Notes under the pieces: model-generated
The model's database searches: none
What the model saw: the letters and a program-made list of their open reading frames with translations, nothing else
Told to the model about the DNA's origin: nothing
Position numbers and translations under genes: made by a program
Part shown: positions 31,897 to 43,528 of the stretch, in pieces
How the letters are laid out: every line of letters begins with the position of its first letter
Numbering within the stretch: the first letter of the stretch is position 1
NCBI GenBank assembly: GCA_020744225.1
Contig: JAGMWG010000008.1
Location: forward strand, 1,116,001 to 1,180,000
DNA length: 64,000 nt
Direction: 5' to 3'
From: Paraphoma chrysanthemicola
Taxonomy: Eukaryota; Ascomycota; Dothideomycetes; Pleosporales; Phaeosphaeriaceae

Positions 31897-33222
31897 CTAG
31901 ATCTCTCTATATGATCCTTCCACGCCCTTCCTCTGCACACCCGAGAATTGCTGACTCGTCTGTCCTGGATTGAATGCCTGATACGAAGTTTGACCCGGGT
32001 ACGATGTCTGCGGAGTGTAAGACCGCTGACCAGGATATGCGCTCACTGGCGCTGCTGACACATCTGACGGTTCGGAAATGTTCGAATTTTGGTTGTAGCC
32101 AGGTGCTAACGATGATGGGAGGTCGTTGTGGACTGGTGAGGGAGCATGATCGTTGTATGGACTGGCATTGTATGTGTTATGTTGTGGTGGCGAAGCCGAA
32201 CGGTAGGTTGGTGGAGCTGTGCTATAAGCGTCGTGGTGATCGTACTGATCTCGCTCGTCATATTGATTATATGATTGTGGCTGTGCCGGCGAATGGCGTC
32301 CGTACGGTTCGTTCCTGGCGTATGTGTCTCCTGCACCGTACACAGGCGATAGATTCTGAGCTGGCGAACCCCTCCTGTACTCATCCTGCTGTGCATACGG
32401 CCGTCCATGTGGACTCGGGCTCGCATACGGGCTTCGCTGCGGGGCAGCACCCACGAGAGGCTCGTTTTCAAAGCCCTGGTTATAGCCATAGTCGGTCCCC
32501 ATAGGCGATATCGGAGACCTTGCTGGCGCCGGGCTCCTTCTTGCTCCTACGGCAGCCATGCCCGTCAAAGACCCGCTCGTCGCACTCCCATTGTGATTCA
32601 GTCGGTCCAGCTCCATGTCTCCTCTTCTTGGAGGGACCACTGCTGGCTCCTCCACCTGCACGTGCGTATCGCGCGCATCACTCCAACTCGGCATAGCAGG
32701 CAATGCATCCTCGTTTACGGGTTTCCTTGGGCTCTCGAATGTGGCGAATTGCGGAGGCGCCGGCGCGGGAGCAAAAGCTGGCGCGGCATGCGAGCGATAC
32801 TGTTGATTTACAGGTCGCGTGTCGATGGGCGCCGGTGGAGCAGCAGCGTGCGCTTGAGCATACGGATTCGGTGCGCCAGCAGCAGCGTATGGTGGGTATG
32901 AGGGCGTGGGTTCACTCTTCATGCGCTTGTGTCCCGATCCCCCACTGCTGCCGCAACAGCACGTGCAGCACTTGCAGCAGCAAATTGCGCATTCAGCACC
33001 GCAGCAGATACAGCGTGCTATGCAGAATACAATCGAGAAGACAATGAGCGATCCGACGATGATTGCGACGATTACTGGCCACCTATTATGAATGAGTATA
33101 CGTTGGTAAGCTGGAGTCCCAAATCACTGACTTGCAGTAGCTTTTAGCCATGCAGTTATCCCATGACGAAAGAGTGTTTCGCGCATCATCGAGCGGGTTC
33201 TGGCGCGCGTATAGATATGGCA
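31897..33222 (-). CDS. Fibroin-3-like single-pass membrane protein with Cys-rich collar
   Basis: A 424-residue protein in two exons, 33222-33131 and 33081-31897. The small first exon encodes MPYLYARQNP...SSWDNCMAKSYC; the 49-nt intron 33130-33082 (GTCAGT...TAG) joins it to KWPVIVAIIVGSLIVFSIVF, giving the WDNCM-x-YCKWPVI signature of fungal fibroin-3-related proteins. One membrane helix (~31-50) is followed by a Cys-rich juxtamembrane stretch (RCICCGAECAICCCKCCTCC, ~20 residues) that could be palmitoylated, then a basic turn (GHKRMK) and ~340 residues of low-complexity Pro/Tyr/Gln/Ser, with repeats such as YPGQTSY. The ATG at 32922, at the start of the long tail, is internal. The topology suggests a cytosolic tail. 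The biochemical role is unknown. Confidence 0.85.
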
Positions 33223-34747
33223 TGTTTGCGAAGTAGATGTGTTACAACGGCAATATGTTTCGTGAAGTATGCAAATGTCTTCTTTGTCTCCTGCGTGGCC
33301 AACGGCGCGAGGCTGTGTTCCGACCTGCGGTGTTTCGAAGTGTCGCGATTGCGCGGCGCTCTACGTGAAGTGCGCAAGTCAGGGGTGCGAGTGCCACAAA
33401 ACGAGGGTTGTGAATCCAAGGAATGCTGTCGCCATGAATTTGCAAAGTAGCGAATGTCGAGAAGGAAAGGAAACAGGTGCGTTCGTGCAATGACGCCGCC
33501 CTGAAGCGGCAGGTTTGAGGTTAATGAAGATCAAGGCCAAAACGGATGGCTTGCCGCACCACGGCAGGCACGGTGGCAGGCCATGGAGGCGGAGAAGCCA
33601 AGACGTTGCGCGTTCGTGGCTGAGCATTGCTGATTTCCGCTGCTAGCCACTCCTCTATTATTGGTCAATCAACATACGCGCCGTTGAAGATGTGCCAAAG
33701 CCGGATCTGAGGCTGTTCAGCGCTATGCTTTCGAGGTCCGTGACTGAACGTCGTCAAGAACGATGCGTTGAGGTTAGTGTTTGCTTATCGATACGCGTAC
33801 TTTATACGAGTTCTATGTATGCATCATGGGTTTCTGCCGGTGAAGGCGAATCTCCGTAGTATGTGCAGTACGGCTCTGTGTTTTTACTTGTCCCATCCAA
33901 TATTTGTGGTAGGTCAGCTTGATAAGGCAACGCCGTCATCAAACAACAAAAACAAGTTGGTGAACATTCCCACTCGGTGTTGCATGGAGGAGGCTTGCTT
34001 CCATCCTTCTCCCTCCATCCGCAGGACTTCGGACTTCTCTCGCCGATCGGATGAGCATTCCAGAACTAGCGTATCCTGCAGCCCGAAGGATGGAGTGCGT
34101 CAATGGCGGAAGCCGTACCCACGTATGCGAGCTGCTCAACATTTCCAAGATAATATTGCACTGGCTCACGGTTCGTATGCATCTTCGTGAGTATAGGATC
34201 TCGATATTACGTGATGCCCTTGTACCCGTGACTCACGCAGGTTTTACATGTCTTTGCATATGATTACATAATTTTTGCATCATCGCCTGTGTGTTAATGC
34301 AATAAGCAGGTAGAAGGAGCATGTTAAACACTTCCCCGGAGGAGGGCCGAGGGATCCTTCGCGTCGGAATTATTCTACCAATGGGACACGTCTGGCATGC
34401 GTGGCGTATCGTTGAGACCCTCAGCAGCCATGCTCGCCGTCTTACAGCAGTGACCCCGCAAAGCGGCTGAGCAGAGATCGCAACATTGTTCCCAGATCTT
34501 CACATGAAGGTACTGTCATAACTCGATTCGAATCACCGGTTGCAGTCGGATGGCGCTATCGCAGATAAAACAGTTGGAATTATACGTCGCTGACTTGCAG
34601 GCGACGAGGTATCATATCGGTCATTGTCCATTCTTCGATCTTACAGAAAACGAAAGTTCACTCTGATGCAAAGTAGTCCTCCACCTGCATCAGCACTTGA
34701 TGACAAGGAGTGTAGATGTTGGCAGGCCACGCTTCCCCGCACTCTGC
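33223..34747. other. Intergenic, no gene seen
   Basis: 1.5 kb upstream of the fibroin-3-like gene and downstream of the bHLH gene. Short open frames only, without coding character. Confidence 0.5.
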
Positions 34748-35662
34748 TCAAGACTCCATTAGGAAATCGTCCATATTGTCATTGCCCCTGGTCCACCCTG
34801 TCGAACGCTGTTGAAGTTGCTTGAGTCTATCAATCTCATCCAGGAGGGTGTCCCGCTCTTTCTCGATTCGTTTGATATAATCAATGGCGCCCGCCAGTAC
34901 CATCGCTTTGCTTGGCTTCGGCTGACCCATTCCACCCCCGTCCTCGCTCTGTGGAAGCGTCGGCACAGCTTTCCTCAATTTTTCGAGTTCGGCGTTGAGG
35001 CCCTCGCGGTACTTCCTCTCCACCTGATTGTGTGGAAGCCTAGATGCTCTCTGGCCTTTAGTCGATGAGGAGCCAGAAGACTGAAGGCTTGTGTTTTCGC
35101 GCTCAATTCTTGGCCGCCCTCTTTTACGCTGTGGTCGCTTCGAAGTTGTTTCATCTTCCACTGAGGCAGAGAAAGACGATTCGCGTTTGATTGGCTGGGG
35201 TGATAACCATGGAGATACAGGCACTTCTTGGAATTGCCCATCGCCACATAGCGAAGGAGTTCTCGAAGGCTGTGACGTTGGCGAAAAGGGCTCTGGTTCA
35301 GCAGCGCTGATTGAGGTGGGATCTAGTGCGTATCCAGGTTGATATTGTTGCATCTCCCCAAATGATTGCTGGTAGAATACTGGTGGGAAGGCTTGTTGTT
35401 CCTCTGCGGCGGAGATGCCTGTTGCGGGTAGTGTAGGGTTGTAGGGTCGAATAGTTGGGAAATTCGCGTAGGTCATGTCGATTGATGTCGAGGAATCCCC
35501 GAGATTGGGATCGGGGTCGAAGAAGCCTGACAACGAATAGTCAGGCAGATTGGTAGAGGCGTCTGCAGAGTACGTCTTATCGAGTTGCTCGTTGTAGGCC
35601 AGCGTGTCTGAAAATGGCGAAGAGTCTAAGTCGACTGTCTGTGGGTAGCTCGAGTAAAGCAT
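34748..35662 (-). CDS. bHLH transcription factor
   Basis: A 304-residue, intronless nuclear regulator. The basic helix-loop-helix lies at ~203-285: RLPHNQVERKYREGLNAELE (basic region with His-Glu-Arg E-box contacts H-x-x-x-E-R, helix 1), loop with QSEDGGGMGQPKPS, and helix 2 KAMVLAGAIDYIKRIEKE, running on into ERDTLLDEIDRLKQLQQR, a short leucine-zipper-like helix. An AT-hook-like KRGRPRIE precedes it. The N-terminal ~170 residues are acidic and rich in Pro, Ser and Gln, suited to activation. The Tyr/Arg pattern (VERKYR) is that of the SREBP-like group, but no membrane segment follows, so it is not a membrane-bound SREBP. Target genes unknown. Confidence 0.88.
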   Translation of the reverse strand: MLYSSYPQTVDLDSSPFSDTLAYNEQLDKTYSADASTNLPDYSLSGFFDPDPNLGDSSTSIDMTYANFPTIRPYNPTLPATGISAAEEQQAFPPVFYQQSFGEMQQYQPGYALDPTSISAAEPEPFSPTSQPSRTPSLCGDGQFQEVPVSPWLSPQPIKRESSFSASVEDETTSKRPQRKRGRPRIERENTSLQSSGSSSTKGQRASRLPHNQVERKYREGLNAELEKLRKAVPTLPQSEDGGGMGQPKPSKAMVLAGAIDYIKRIEKERDTLLDEIDRLKQLQQRSTGWTRGNDNMDDFLMES

Positions 35663-38021
35663 TACCGAGATGTAAAGTTGATGTCTTTAATGAAGATTGA
35701 CGGAATTATATTCGAAGGGAAGCTCGTTGATATATCGGCCGAAGGCGGAGGCGGTCAAATTGTCTTGGGAAGGCTATGCAGCCCTTCGGACGATTCTAGA
35801 GTAAAGTCAGATCGAGATTGGAGCAGTCACGCTTGGTCTCGCGTACGGATGTCGGGAACTCCACTCGAGCAGCCGTGTTGGGTTTCGCTTATGGAAGCTT
35901 CCAGGAAAATTGCTTGTGGATTGTCAGTATGCGGGCAAGTCAACACGACAACGACGTATATCAAGACCATCTTTACAAGCACTCTTGTACTGTAGTCGAC
36001 GCCGCATGTTCCGGTTTCGCGCGTTACTGATTAAGGTTTTCATACTAAAGTCAGCATCAGAAAGCTCTCGACAGAATGTAAGAGTGGACTGATTGACAGG
36101 CTACCTGGGTCTGGCTGGTGGGGCAGTATTTTTGCAGGGGTCCTACATAGCTTGCTCGTATTCTTCTTGCACCTGGATGGATTGAGCGCGCCGAAATCAG
36201 GATGCCGAGACGCCGACGATCCACAAACAGGCGGCGCCCGGATCTGGAGGCGTTCATCAATCTCAAGTGGCTGACCGCTGGGACAATCAAGCCACCAACG
36301 AAGACTTGCAGATGGTTGGGCTGAGGAAAAGGCATCAGCGATCCATTCTCATTCTTCTTCATCCAACACGGACTGCCGCGGATAACAACGACTCACAGGA
36401 GGGCGCAGCGACAAATGCCCACTATTTTCCCAACCACGTGGTTATTGCATGGGAGACGTTCGCCTAGCTTAGGCTGTTGCTTCGTCTGCTTTGAGACTGC
36501 GTTGCATTAGCGGATTTCGGTAATTTTCGTGCCCATCCGAAGGTAGTCCCTGATGGTCCCGAGAATGTGACGATCTGACAGCCACACATCTTCGTGCAGC
36601 ATAGAATGAACAAGTCAATTCTGGATGCCATTCCTCCGTCTACGTGGTTCTGTTGAAATCCATACAGCCGAAGCAGTGTCTTGCGCATGTTTTAGTAGCC
36701 GTTGCTCCGGGGCGTTGGCCACGTAATAACAAGCTTAATATCCATTCGAAGGATACTGGAAGTGCGAGATATCCAGAGCACACATCGACGATGTCATGGA
36801 TGAACTCTCTTCCCGTTGCAAAAGTGCCACCACAAATCCGAAATCTTCATGGCAGCAGACCGTGCAGCGGGCGTTCCCGTCACTGCCCCACAAGGCTGAA
36901 GAAGCTAAATCGGATCTAGGGAGACGTCCGGAAGGCTCTATAAATCTTCGAAGCATGTGTCACTGTGATGTTTTTCGCAGGCTGTGTGCGCCGTGAGACT
37001 GGCGTGATACTCGAAAGACATGTCCAAGCTAGGTAAGTACGCGGCTGAGCAAGCGAACGGTCTAACTGCTTCGGCCCCGTCGCTTCCGTTGCATACAACC
37101 ATCAAATCGGCCATGTTCGCGCTTCATTGACATCTCTTTTGCACAATAGTGCACTGTCATTCTCTTGTGCTCTTGAAAATTTGATATTTGGTCGGGGACG
37201 GTAGTCGATGATGGAACAGAACCGGACTCAGATTAGAGACGACCTCGGCAGGGGAGGCCAGAGAGGAACATGAGAGCCGATGCGTCAATAATTGTACACG
37301 GGCAAGACACTGAAGTAAACGCAACAGGACCATCGTACCATCAAGATTTGCGGCGGTCATTAACAGTGCCCTCGTGGCGGCAGACCGCTCACTAAAAGTT
37401 GTTCACGAGGAGAGTCCCATCTCAGCAGCGAAGCTACTTATACACAGTCCATGTTCTAACAGGTTTGTGCAGAATCGACTGAGCGGAAAGATCCTCTGCG
37501 CGACTTCTAGAGGTAGCGCTAACGCAGGGCGGTTTTATTGCTGGAGTTTACCACGGTACCTGGCCGGGTGTCGGGAATGCGCTCCTCTCATTGGCTCATT
37601 CCCCGCCATGCCCAAGTGATCGCCACACACTTCTTGCCTAGAGCTGTTATAGGGATTAAGCTACTTGAGAAAGGAAGGAACGGGATGTTGAAGTATTGTC
37701 ATCTCTAGTGGCAGTCGGCCCCATGATCATATTGACGGGTAATCGACCATTATGATTGGCACTTTCCCAAGGCGCTACGAAACTCCGCCCGAAGTACCTT
37801 GCGCTAATGCATTCGCGGAGGATCTTTGGCCAGGATCTTCCCCATGGGGTAGCTCAAAACTCTGCGATGTTGAACTGGTTTGTTGAAAGTCGTACTACAT
37901 TGTCTTTACGACTTCAACTATAAGAAGAGTTTGGAAAGACCTTCCCATCCAAGATAACCTCTTCCTTTCCTCTGCTTCTTCTAAGTGGTCTTCAGCTTGC
38001 CCTCGATTTCGTTCCTCAACA
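35663..38021. other. Long intergenic region, no gene recognised
   Basis: About 2.4 kb. The longest frames (~75-105 codons) are scattered on both strands without family resemblance. It separates the bHLH gene from the hydrolase group. Confidence 0.45.
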
Positions 38022-39206
38022 ATGGTGTTAAACATCCTCCATTCTTTCTTGGCTACCACCTTTGCCATCACGGCATTGGCTTTCTCAACCACAAGAGCTG
38101 CTGCTCCCGCCGCCTGGACGAATTTCAACGACAATGGCGTCTTCTATCCAGATCAGGCTGCAACAAGCTGGCGAACGCTCTATGGGCGTACTCTACAATT
38201 GCCCGACAAGTCCCTGCTACTTTCCTGGGAGGACTATGACCCCAAGGCTGCAATGACATACTTTCCCATCTACAAATCAACAGATGGAGGAGCAACATTC
38301 CAGAACTTCTCGAGAGTGAACGACCAAATCAACGGTTGGGGCAACTGGTATCAACCCTTTCTTTACACACTCCCACAGGCGTTTGGAGGTTACCCAGCCG
38401 GAACAATTCTTCTCGCTGGCGTTTCCACGCCTCGAAGCCTCGCCCAAGCTTACATTGACTTGTACGCGAGCACCAACCAAGGAACAGACTGGCAATTTGT
38501 TAGCCACATCGTCTACGGACCTGGACCCGAGACCATTGCACGCGGAGACAAGGCGGTTTGGGAGCCTTTCTTGCTTTTGTACCAAGGCCAGCTGATCTGC
38601 TACTACTCCACTCAGGTCGACCCGAATCACAACCAAAAACTCGCGCACAAAACAACGACAGATTTACGCAATTGGAGCAACGAAGTCAATGATGTCGCTA
38701 AAACAGATACCAACGCGCGCCCCGGCATGGCAACCGTCGCATACAGCCCCATCTCCAAGAAATACGTCATGACGTTCGAGTTCTGCGGCGGCCCATTGAC
38801 TAGCGGTTGTCCAGTATACTACAAGGTCACCAACAACCCACTCAACTTCGACTCTGCCATTGAACAGCCAATCATCCCCAACGACGGCAATCTGAATCCA
38901 AACGGAAGCCCCTTTGTCATTTATGTTTCAAAGGGCGCGACCGGCATTTTCATCGCCAACGGCAATAGCCGCGAGGAGATCTTTGTCAATACCGATGCCG
39001 TCGATCCGAATGGGTGGAAACCAGTTGATGTCGGACAGTGGTCGGCGTACTCGCGAGAGCTGCGGATCATTCGCACGCCGTCGGATAGTGCTGCGAAGGG
39101 CGTAAGTAAGTTGTTGATTACGAATGGAGGGAATGTTGGGTGTTCAGGATCGTGCTATAATTTCGTTGCGAATGGTGTTGTGGATATTCCTAGTTACCCA
39201 GCTTGA
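38022..39206 (+). CDS. Secreted GH93-like sialidase-fold hydrolase (exo-arabinanase type)
   Basis: A 394-residue, intronless protein with a signal peptide (hydrophobic LHSFLATTFAITALAFSTT, cleavage near ARAAA). Asp-box-like turns of a six-bladed beta-propeller are visible: STDGGATFQNF and STNQGTDWQFV. The blocks RTLQLPDKSLLLSWEDYDP, WYQPFLYTLPQAFGGYPAGT, VWEPFLLLYQGQLICYYST and NARPGMATVAYSP recall fungal GH93 enzymes, which release arabinobiose from alpha-1,5-arabinan of plant pectin. Cys residues near the end (GCSGSC) may form a disulfide. Start ATG at 38022 is well placed. The family fit is good; the exact substrate is inferred. Confidence 0.8.
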   Translation: MVLNILHSFLATTFAITALAFSTTRAAAPAAWTNFNDNGVFYPDQAATSWRTLYGRTLQLPDKSLLLSWEDYDPKAAMTYFPIYKSTDGGATFQNFSRVNDQINGWGNWYQPFLYTLPQAFGGYPAGTILLAGVSTPRSLAQAYIDLYASTNQGTDWQFVSHIVYGPGPETIARGDKAVWEPFLLLYQGQLICYYSTQVDPNHNQKLAHKTTTDLRNWSNEVNDVAKTDTNARPGMATVAYSPISKKYVMTFEFCGGPLTSGCPVYYKVTNNPLNFDSAIEQPIIPNDGNLNPNGSPFVIYVSKGATGIFIANGNSREEIFVNTDAVDPNGWKPVDVGQWSAYSRELRIIRTPSDSAAKGVSKLLITNGGNVGCSGSCYNFVANGVVDIPSYPA

Positions 39207-39428
39207 GCCTCGGGCGAGAGAGTGGATCTCCGCGCTGCCTTATGGGCACGGGTCAGAAGCGCACGGAAACATCAGACCAACAGTATACAGAGATATGTCA
39301 ATAGCTCAATTATTTGCACTCACTGATAACGGTTTCTGATTAGTTTCATTTTTTGGCCGCTCACAGCGGATCCAATAGCTTATATGCGCTTCATGGTAGC
39401 TCAATCATCGATTAAGCTGATTTCAGTC

Positions 39429-41061
39429 TCAGCATAATCCATCAAAGGCATTCCCCTTATCAAGCACAACTCCTGTCTGATTGGCAAAGCCCAGTTTGAT
39501 CAAGGTGTCAGCAGTTGGATCATACTTCGGCCAAACCAGTCCCTTCTCCGGGTCCCTAGCGAACGCGGCCCAGGCATCTTGAATATACTTCGACGTTGCA
39601 GCTTCCGTTGGCGTATCAGGCCCAAGCAAGTTGGATGTACCAAACACCATTGGAATGTCAGAGGAGTGGTATGCACGCAGCCAGGGGAACGGATTCAGGT
39701 TGGGCCATTCGCCGAAATAGCGAGTGCGCCACACAGGTACACCGAAATTCTTACGAGCACTAGAGCAAGAGTCAGCCATATCAAACGGGCAACTTGCATA
39801 GCATTTACTTACAGTGCTGCCTGCGCGCCAGGACATGTAGCTATGTTTCGTGTGAAAGCATCGACTGCGGTCTGATTTGGTCCGGCTGGACTGAAGGCAA
39901 CCAGTGAAGCACCTTCATTGTCCACTTGCGCTATGATTATCGGGAGCTTGGCGAAAAGTCCGCGGACCTGACGATCAGTGTAGTTTGAGAAGCTGGTAAT
40001 GCCATCTGGCGAAGGATTGAAAGAAAGCGACCTGCCGCCGTTTGCTGAAGCGTTATACTTATTGTACACTTCGATGATGGCAGTGGCATCTTTCTTCTGC
40101 ATGCAGGCGAATTCTTCATCCTTGCTGGGCGATGAGCAGCCGAGCTGGGAGGCAACGTAAGTGAAATTCGAATTTATTGGGTCGTTTGAGTTGCCGCTTG
40201 ACGCTGTGCCGGATTGCGCAATGAAGGCCTTTACAATGGGATCTGTAGGCCAAGCATATGCGTACTTGTCGACACCCATAGCACTACCTGAAATTAGCGA
40301 GAGCAAATTGTATAGATCGAGTCCTCATACCCTGCAGACTGTCCGAACAGAGTCATGCGATCTGGATCTCCACCAAAAGCGCTGATATGGTTGAAGACCC
40401 ACTCAACCGCTTTACGGTGGTCCAGTAAGCCTGGATTGAGATGTCTTCCATCAAGTGCAGCAGCATTTGGATACCCGAAGATGTTGACTCGATAGCTAGA
40501 AATAGTCAGCACCACGTCAAATGACGCGATCTTGTAGACTTACTTAATCGCAACAACAATGACGTTCTGGTCCTTCGCCAATCGATCACCGTACTTGTAC
40601 GGCGACGCAGCTCCACCAGAAGTGAACCCACCGCCATGGATCCATATCATGACAGGTAGCTTCTTAGCTGATGCTTTCGGTGCCCAGATGTTCAGCGTCA
40701 AACAATCTTCGCTTTGCGTCTGTCCTGGGGTGAGAAGGAAGCCCTTTAGGTATTGCGAGTATACCGTAGCCTGGCCATTGCTGTACTGTATGCACGATGG
40801 ACCAAACCAGGACGCGTTGATAGTTTGATCGGTAGGGCGCTTCGTGATTGGTGGTCGGAAACGTGCTTCCCCAATTGGAGGCTCAGCGTAGGGAACCCCT
40901 CCGAAGAAGCGAACGTCGCTCGAATTTGGCCATATTACTCCTCTCACAGCGAACAAATCGGTCTTGACAAGCAAGCCGTTGTGCTCCTGTCCAGCGGGAT
41001 GAGCGTTGGCCAGTGGCACGAGGAGGAGAGCAGCGAGCTTCAGTGCTTGCAAGAACGACAT
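39429..41061 (-). CDS. Secreted type-B carboxylesterase/lipase
   Basis: A 494-residue alpha/beta hydrolase in four exons: 41061-40544, 40495-40331, 40283-39813 and 39759-39429; introns of 48, 47 and 53 nt all join in phase. Signal peptide MSFLQALKLAALLLVPLANA. Family blocks: RFFGGVPYAEPPIGEARFRP; SEDCLTLNIWAP; the oxyanion-hole motif WIHGGGFTSGG; the nucleophile elbow FGQSAG-AMG, where the second intron is spliced at TAG 40286-40284 (an earlier CAG would put a stop in frame); DNEGASLVAF with the acid residue; and YHSSDIPMVFG with the catalytic His. At ~494 residues it is somewhat shorter than many members (~550). Substrate unknown. It lies 222 bp from the convergent GH93-like gene. Confidence 0.92.
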
Positions 41062-41821
41062 GTTGCACTAAGCATAAGAATTGGCCAGGCTCGATACATC
41101 TCTGCTAATAAGATGTCCCTGAGCATTTTATGAGCCAAGTCTCTCACAACAGTACACAGATGCGCTTATACGTGAAGCTTAGCCTCTCAACGAAATTTGT
41201 ACTGTGATTGGTCGGAATAGGCCTCTTCCCAGAGATCGTCAGGATCAATTCGATTGAGTTAAGGCTGTCTCCTCAACTGCGGGGCCCCGCGAAATGCTCA
41301 ATTACCGACGTGCAAAGTTCCTTGCTGCAGAGCCACAAGGAAAAGATTGGCCGAGGATTAACCTCGGCGCGGAATCTGTTTTGAAGTGCTCAGAACCCGC
41401 ACTGCCAATCAGCGATGCCGCGATCCGACGGCGACAACTTTGCTAGAAGAATCCATGCGGGGATGCCAGTTATGAATAAGCCTTGCCATCAAATTGCAAC
41501 CCGAGCTTAGCCATATCCTGCTTCAACTGTTCCTAAGGATTTGGGATGATGCGTTCTGCAAGCGTGGCGCGTCTCTTTTCCCCAGTTCATCGGCTTGCTG
41601 GATGCGACGCGTCTTCTGTCGCTCGAGCCGAAGGTACTCTCTCGTGTCCGATAAATCTTCCGTAACGATAGTAAAAGTTGCGTTAAAAAGAGACTGTCTT
41701 CAAGGTTGATGACGTATCACTGAAGAGATGACCATGGCGTTGAGCAGGCCCAAAGCTGTGGGGCCCGAGCTAGCGGCTTCGATATCGAGACCCCACAGCC
41801 TTCGTCCTCAACCTCACCAAT
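41062..41821. other. Intergenic between divergent genes
   Basis: Upstream region of both the carboxylesterase (minus) and the metallophosphoesterase (plus). No gene recognised. Confidence 0.5.
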
Positions 41822-42858
41822 ATGACATCGGCAACGCCGAGCATCAAGACGCGTTTTCTCATCATCTCTGACACGCACTCCGCCTCCCCTGAGGAAAATG
41901 TCGCGAACAATGATGTCGCCTTTCGACCTCCACTGCCCAAGGCGGACGTTCTCTTGCACTGCGGCGACTTGACGATGGCCGGACTTCTGAATGAGTACGA
42001 GCGGACGCTGGACATGTTGGAGAGCATTGATGCGGGGCTGAAACTTGTCATTGCCGGCAACCATGACATAAGTCTCGATGAAGTCTACTACACTCGACGA
42101 GGCAAGTACATGCACCGATATCAGGGCTATGATGAGCACATGCCAAGCAAGGCGAAAGAGCTATGGAAAGGCGAACGCGCAAGAAGAGCAGGCGTGACAT
42201 ATCTTGAAGAGGGTACACATACCTTTACACTGGCTAATGGTGCCAAGCTACGCGTAAGTTTCCGTTTAAGTCGCGTCGCCGCTGGTGATGTTGAAGCTGA
42301 CGACACAAGGTGTACGCGTCGCCGTATCAGCCCGAATTCTGTGACTGGGCTTTTCCTTACTTTCGAGACGAGGACCGCTACAACCCTGCTCACCGGTGCG
42401 CACCCGATGCAGTTTCTATAGCTGAAAATCCAATTCCGGACTTTGGATTGGTCGACGTAATGATGACCCATGGCCCACCTATGGGCATTCTCGACGCAGT
42501 GAGGACAGGAGATAATGTAGGCTGCCAGCATCTTCTTCGCGCTGCACAGCGATGCAGACCGCGGCTACATTGTTTCGGGCATATCCATGAAGGCTGGGGT
42601 GCCCAAAAAGTAAGGTGGCAAGACAGCGAAGCATCGGGTGACGATGTTTCAAGTTATGTGGAGAAAATCGAAGATGTGCAGACCGACCATGGAGTTATGA
42701 CCGAGAATAGAGCGGCCACAGTTGATGCAACTCAATCAGGTGCAACATCCATCGAGTTTGGGAAAGAGACGCTGATGGTCAATGCGAGTATCATGACACT
42801 GGCCTACAAGCCATGGAACGCTCCATGGCTCGTCGACGTGGACCTGGAGAAGGCATAG
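41822..42858 (+). CDS. Calcineurin-like metallophosphoesterase
   Basis: A 326-residue phosphoesterase in two exons, 41822-42253 and 42310-42858; the 56-nt intron (GTAAGT, GAAGCTGAC branch, AAG acceptor) joins KLR to VYASPYQPEF in phase. All five metal motifs are present: IISDTHS (D-x-H), HCGDLTMAG (GD), IAGNHDISL (GNHD), MMTHGPPMG (H) and CFGHIHEGWG (GHxH). The WAFPYFRDEDR segment and overall layout resemble the MPPED/239FB-like branch found in fungi. No signal peptide, so cytosolic. The substrate, a phosphomonoester or cyclic nucleotide, is not known. Confidence 0.92.
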
Positions 42859-43528
42859 AAATCGTGAGAGACTTCTGCCATACCACCCTAGGAATCGTTT
42901 GAGACGTGAGATGCGTTGCAGGTACCAAAATCTGCCTCGTGTACTTGTTATCTTCTAGCTTGGACTGGGCCATCTATACAGATCATCTGAATCCACAAGT
43001 CCGGGAGCCAGACAGGCTTGGCAAGCACACTATAGATTTGCGGGCGCGAGGCGTAAAGCAAATCACAATTAGAGGTACTATTGCGATCAAAGTTACCCGA
43101 GGTCGCGACAAGGATTGCCTAATTTTGTCGGAGGATTTGAACCAAGAGTAGGCTTGATATGCTGCGAATCCTACGTGCGACCACGTTCTGTTGATTAGAA
43201 GCTAGAGTTGAAGTAGCCAGCCGCGCCAAGCGAGCCAAGCTGTAGAACGGGATTTAGTCTGCATAAGGCCCTCATCTTTATCACATCTTCTTAAATACCC
43301 GTCCCATGTCAAGATCTACTTTGCCTCTTTCCGGGAATGATGTGGTGCACCAATCACAGACCTTCCTGGGAACACATGGCTCTTTTGCGGCAACACTTGC
43401 GAACGCACTCGTGCATCCATCTCATGTAGGGTGGCCCAAGAGTACAAATGCACCTTCGATCCGGCATAGTTATAGATTAGCAGCCTTGCATTGCTATTTT
43501 TTGCCTTCGCGCTCCAACAGTCCCTACC
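42859..43528. other. Intergenic, no gene seen
   Basis: Upstream region of the PhoD-like gene. Nothing recognised. Confidence 0.5.

Noticed and set aside
40281..40332. CAG acceptor at ~40288 for the second carboxylesterase intron
   Set aside because: It would place TAG in frame directly after the junction; the TAG acceptor three bases later gives the conserved GQSAGA.
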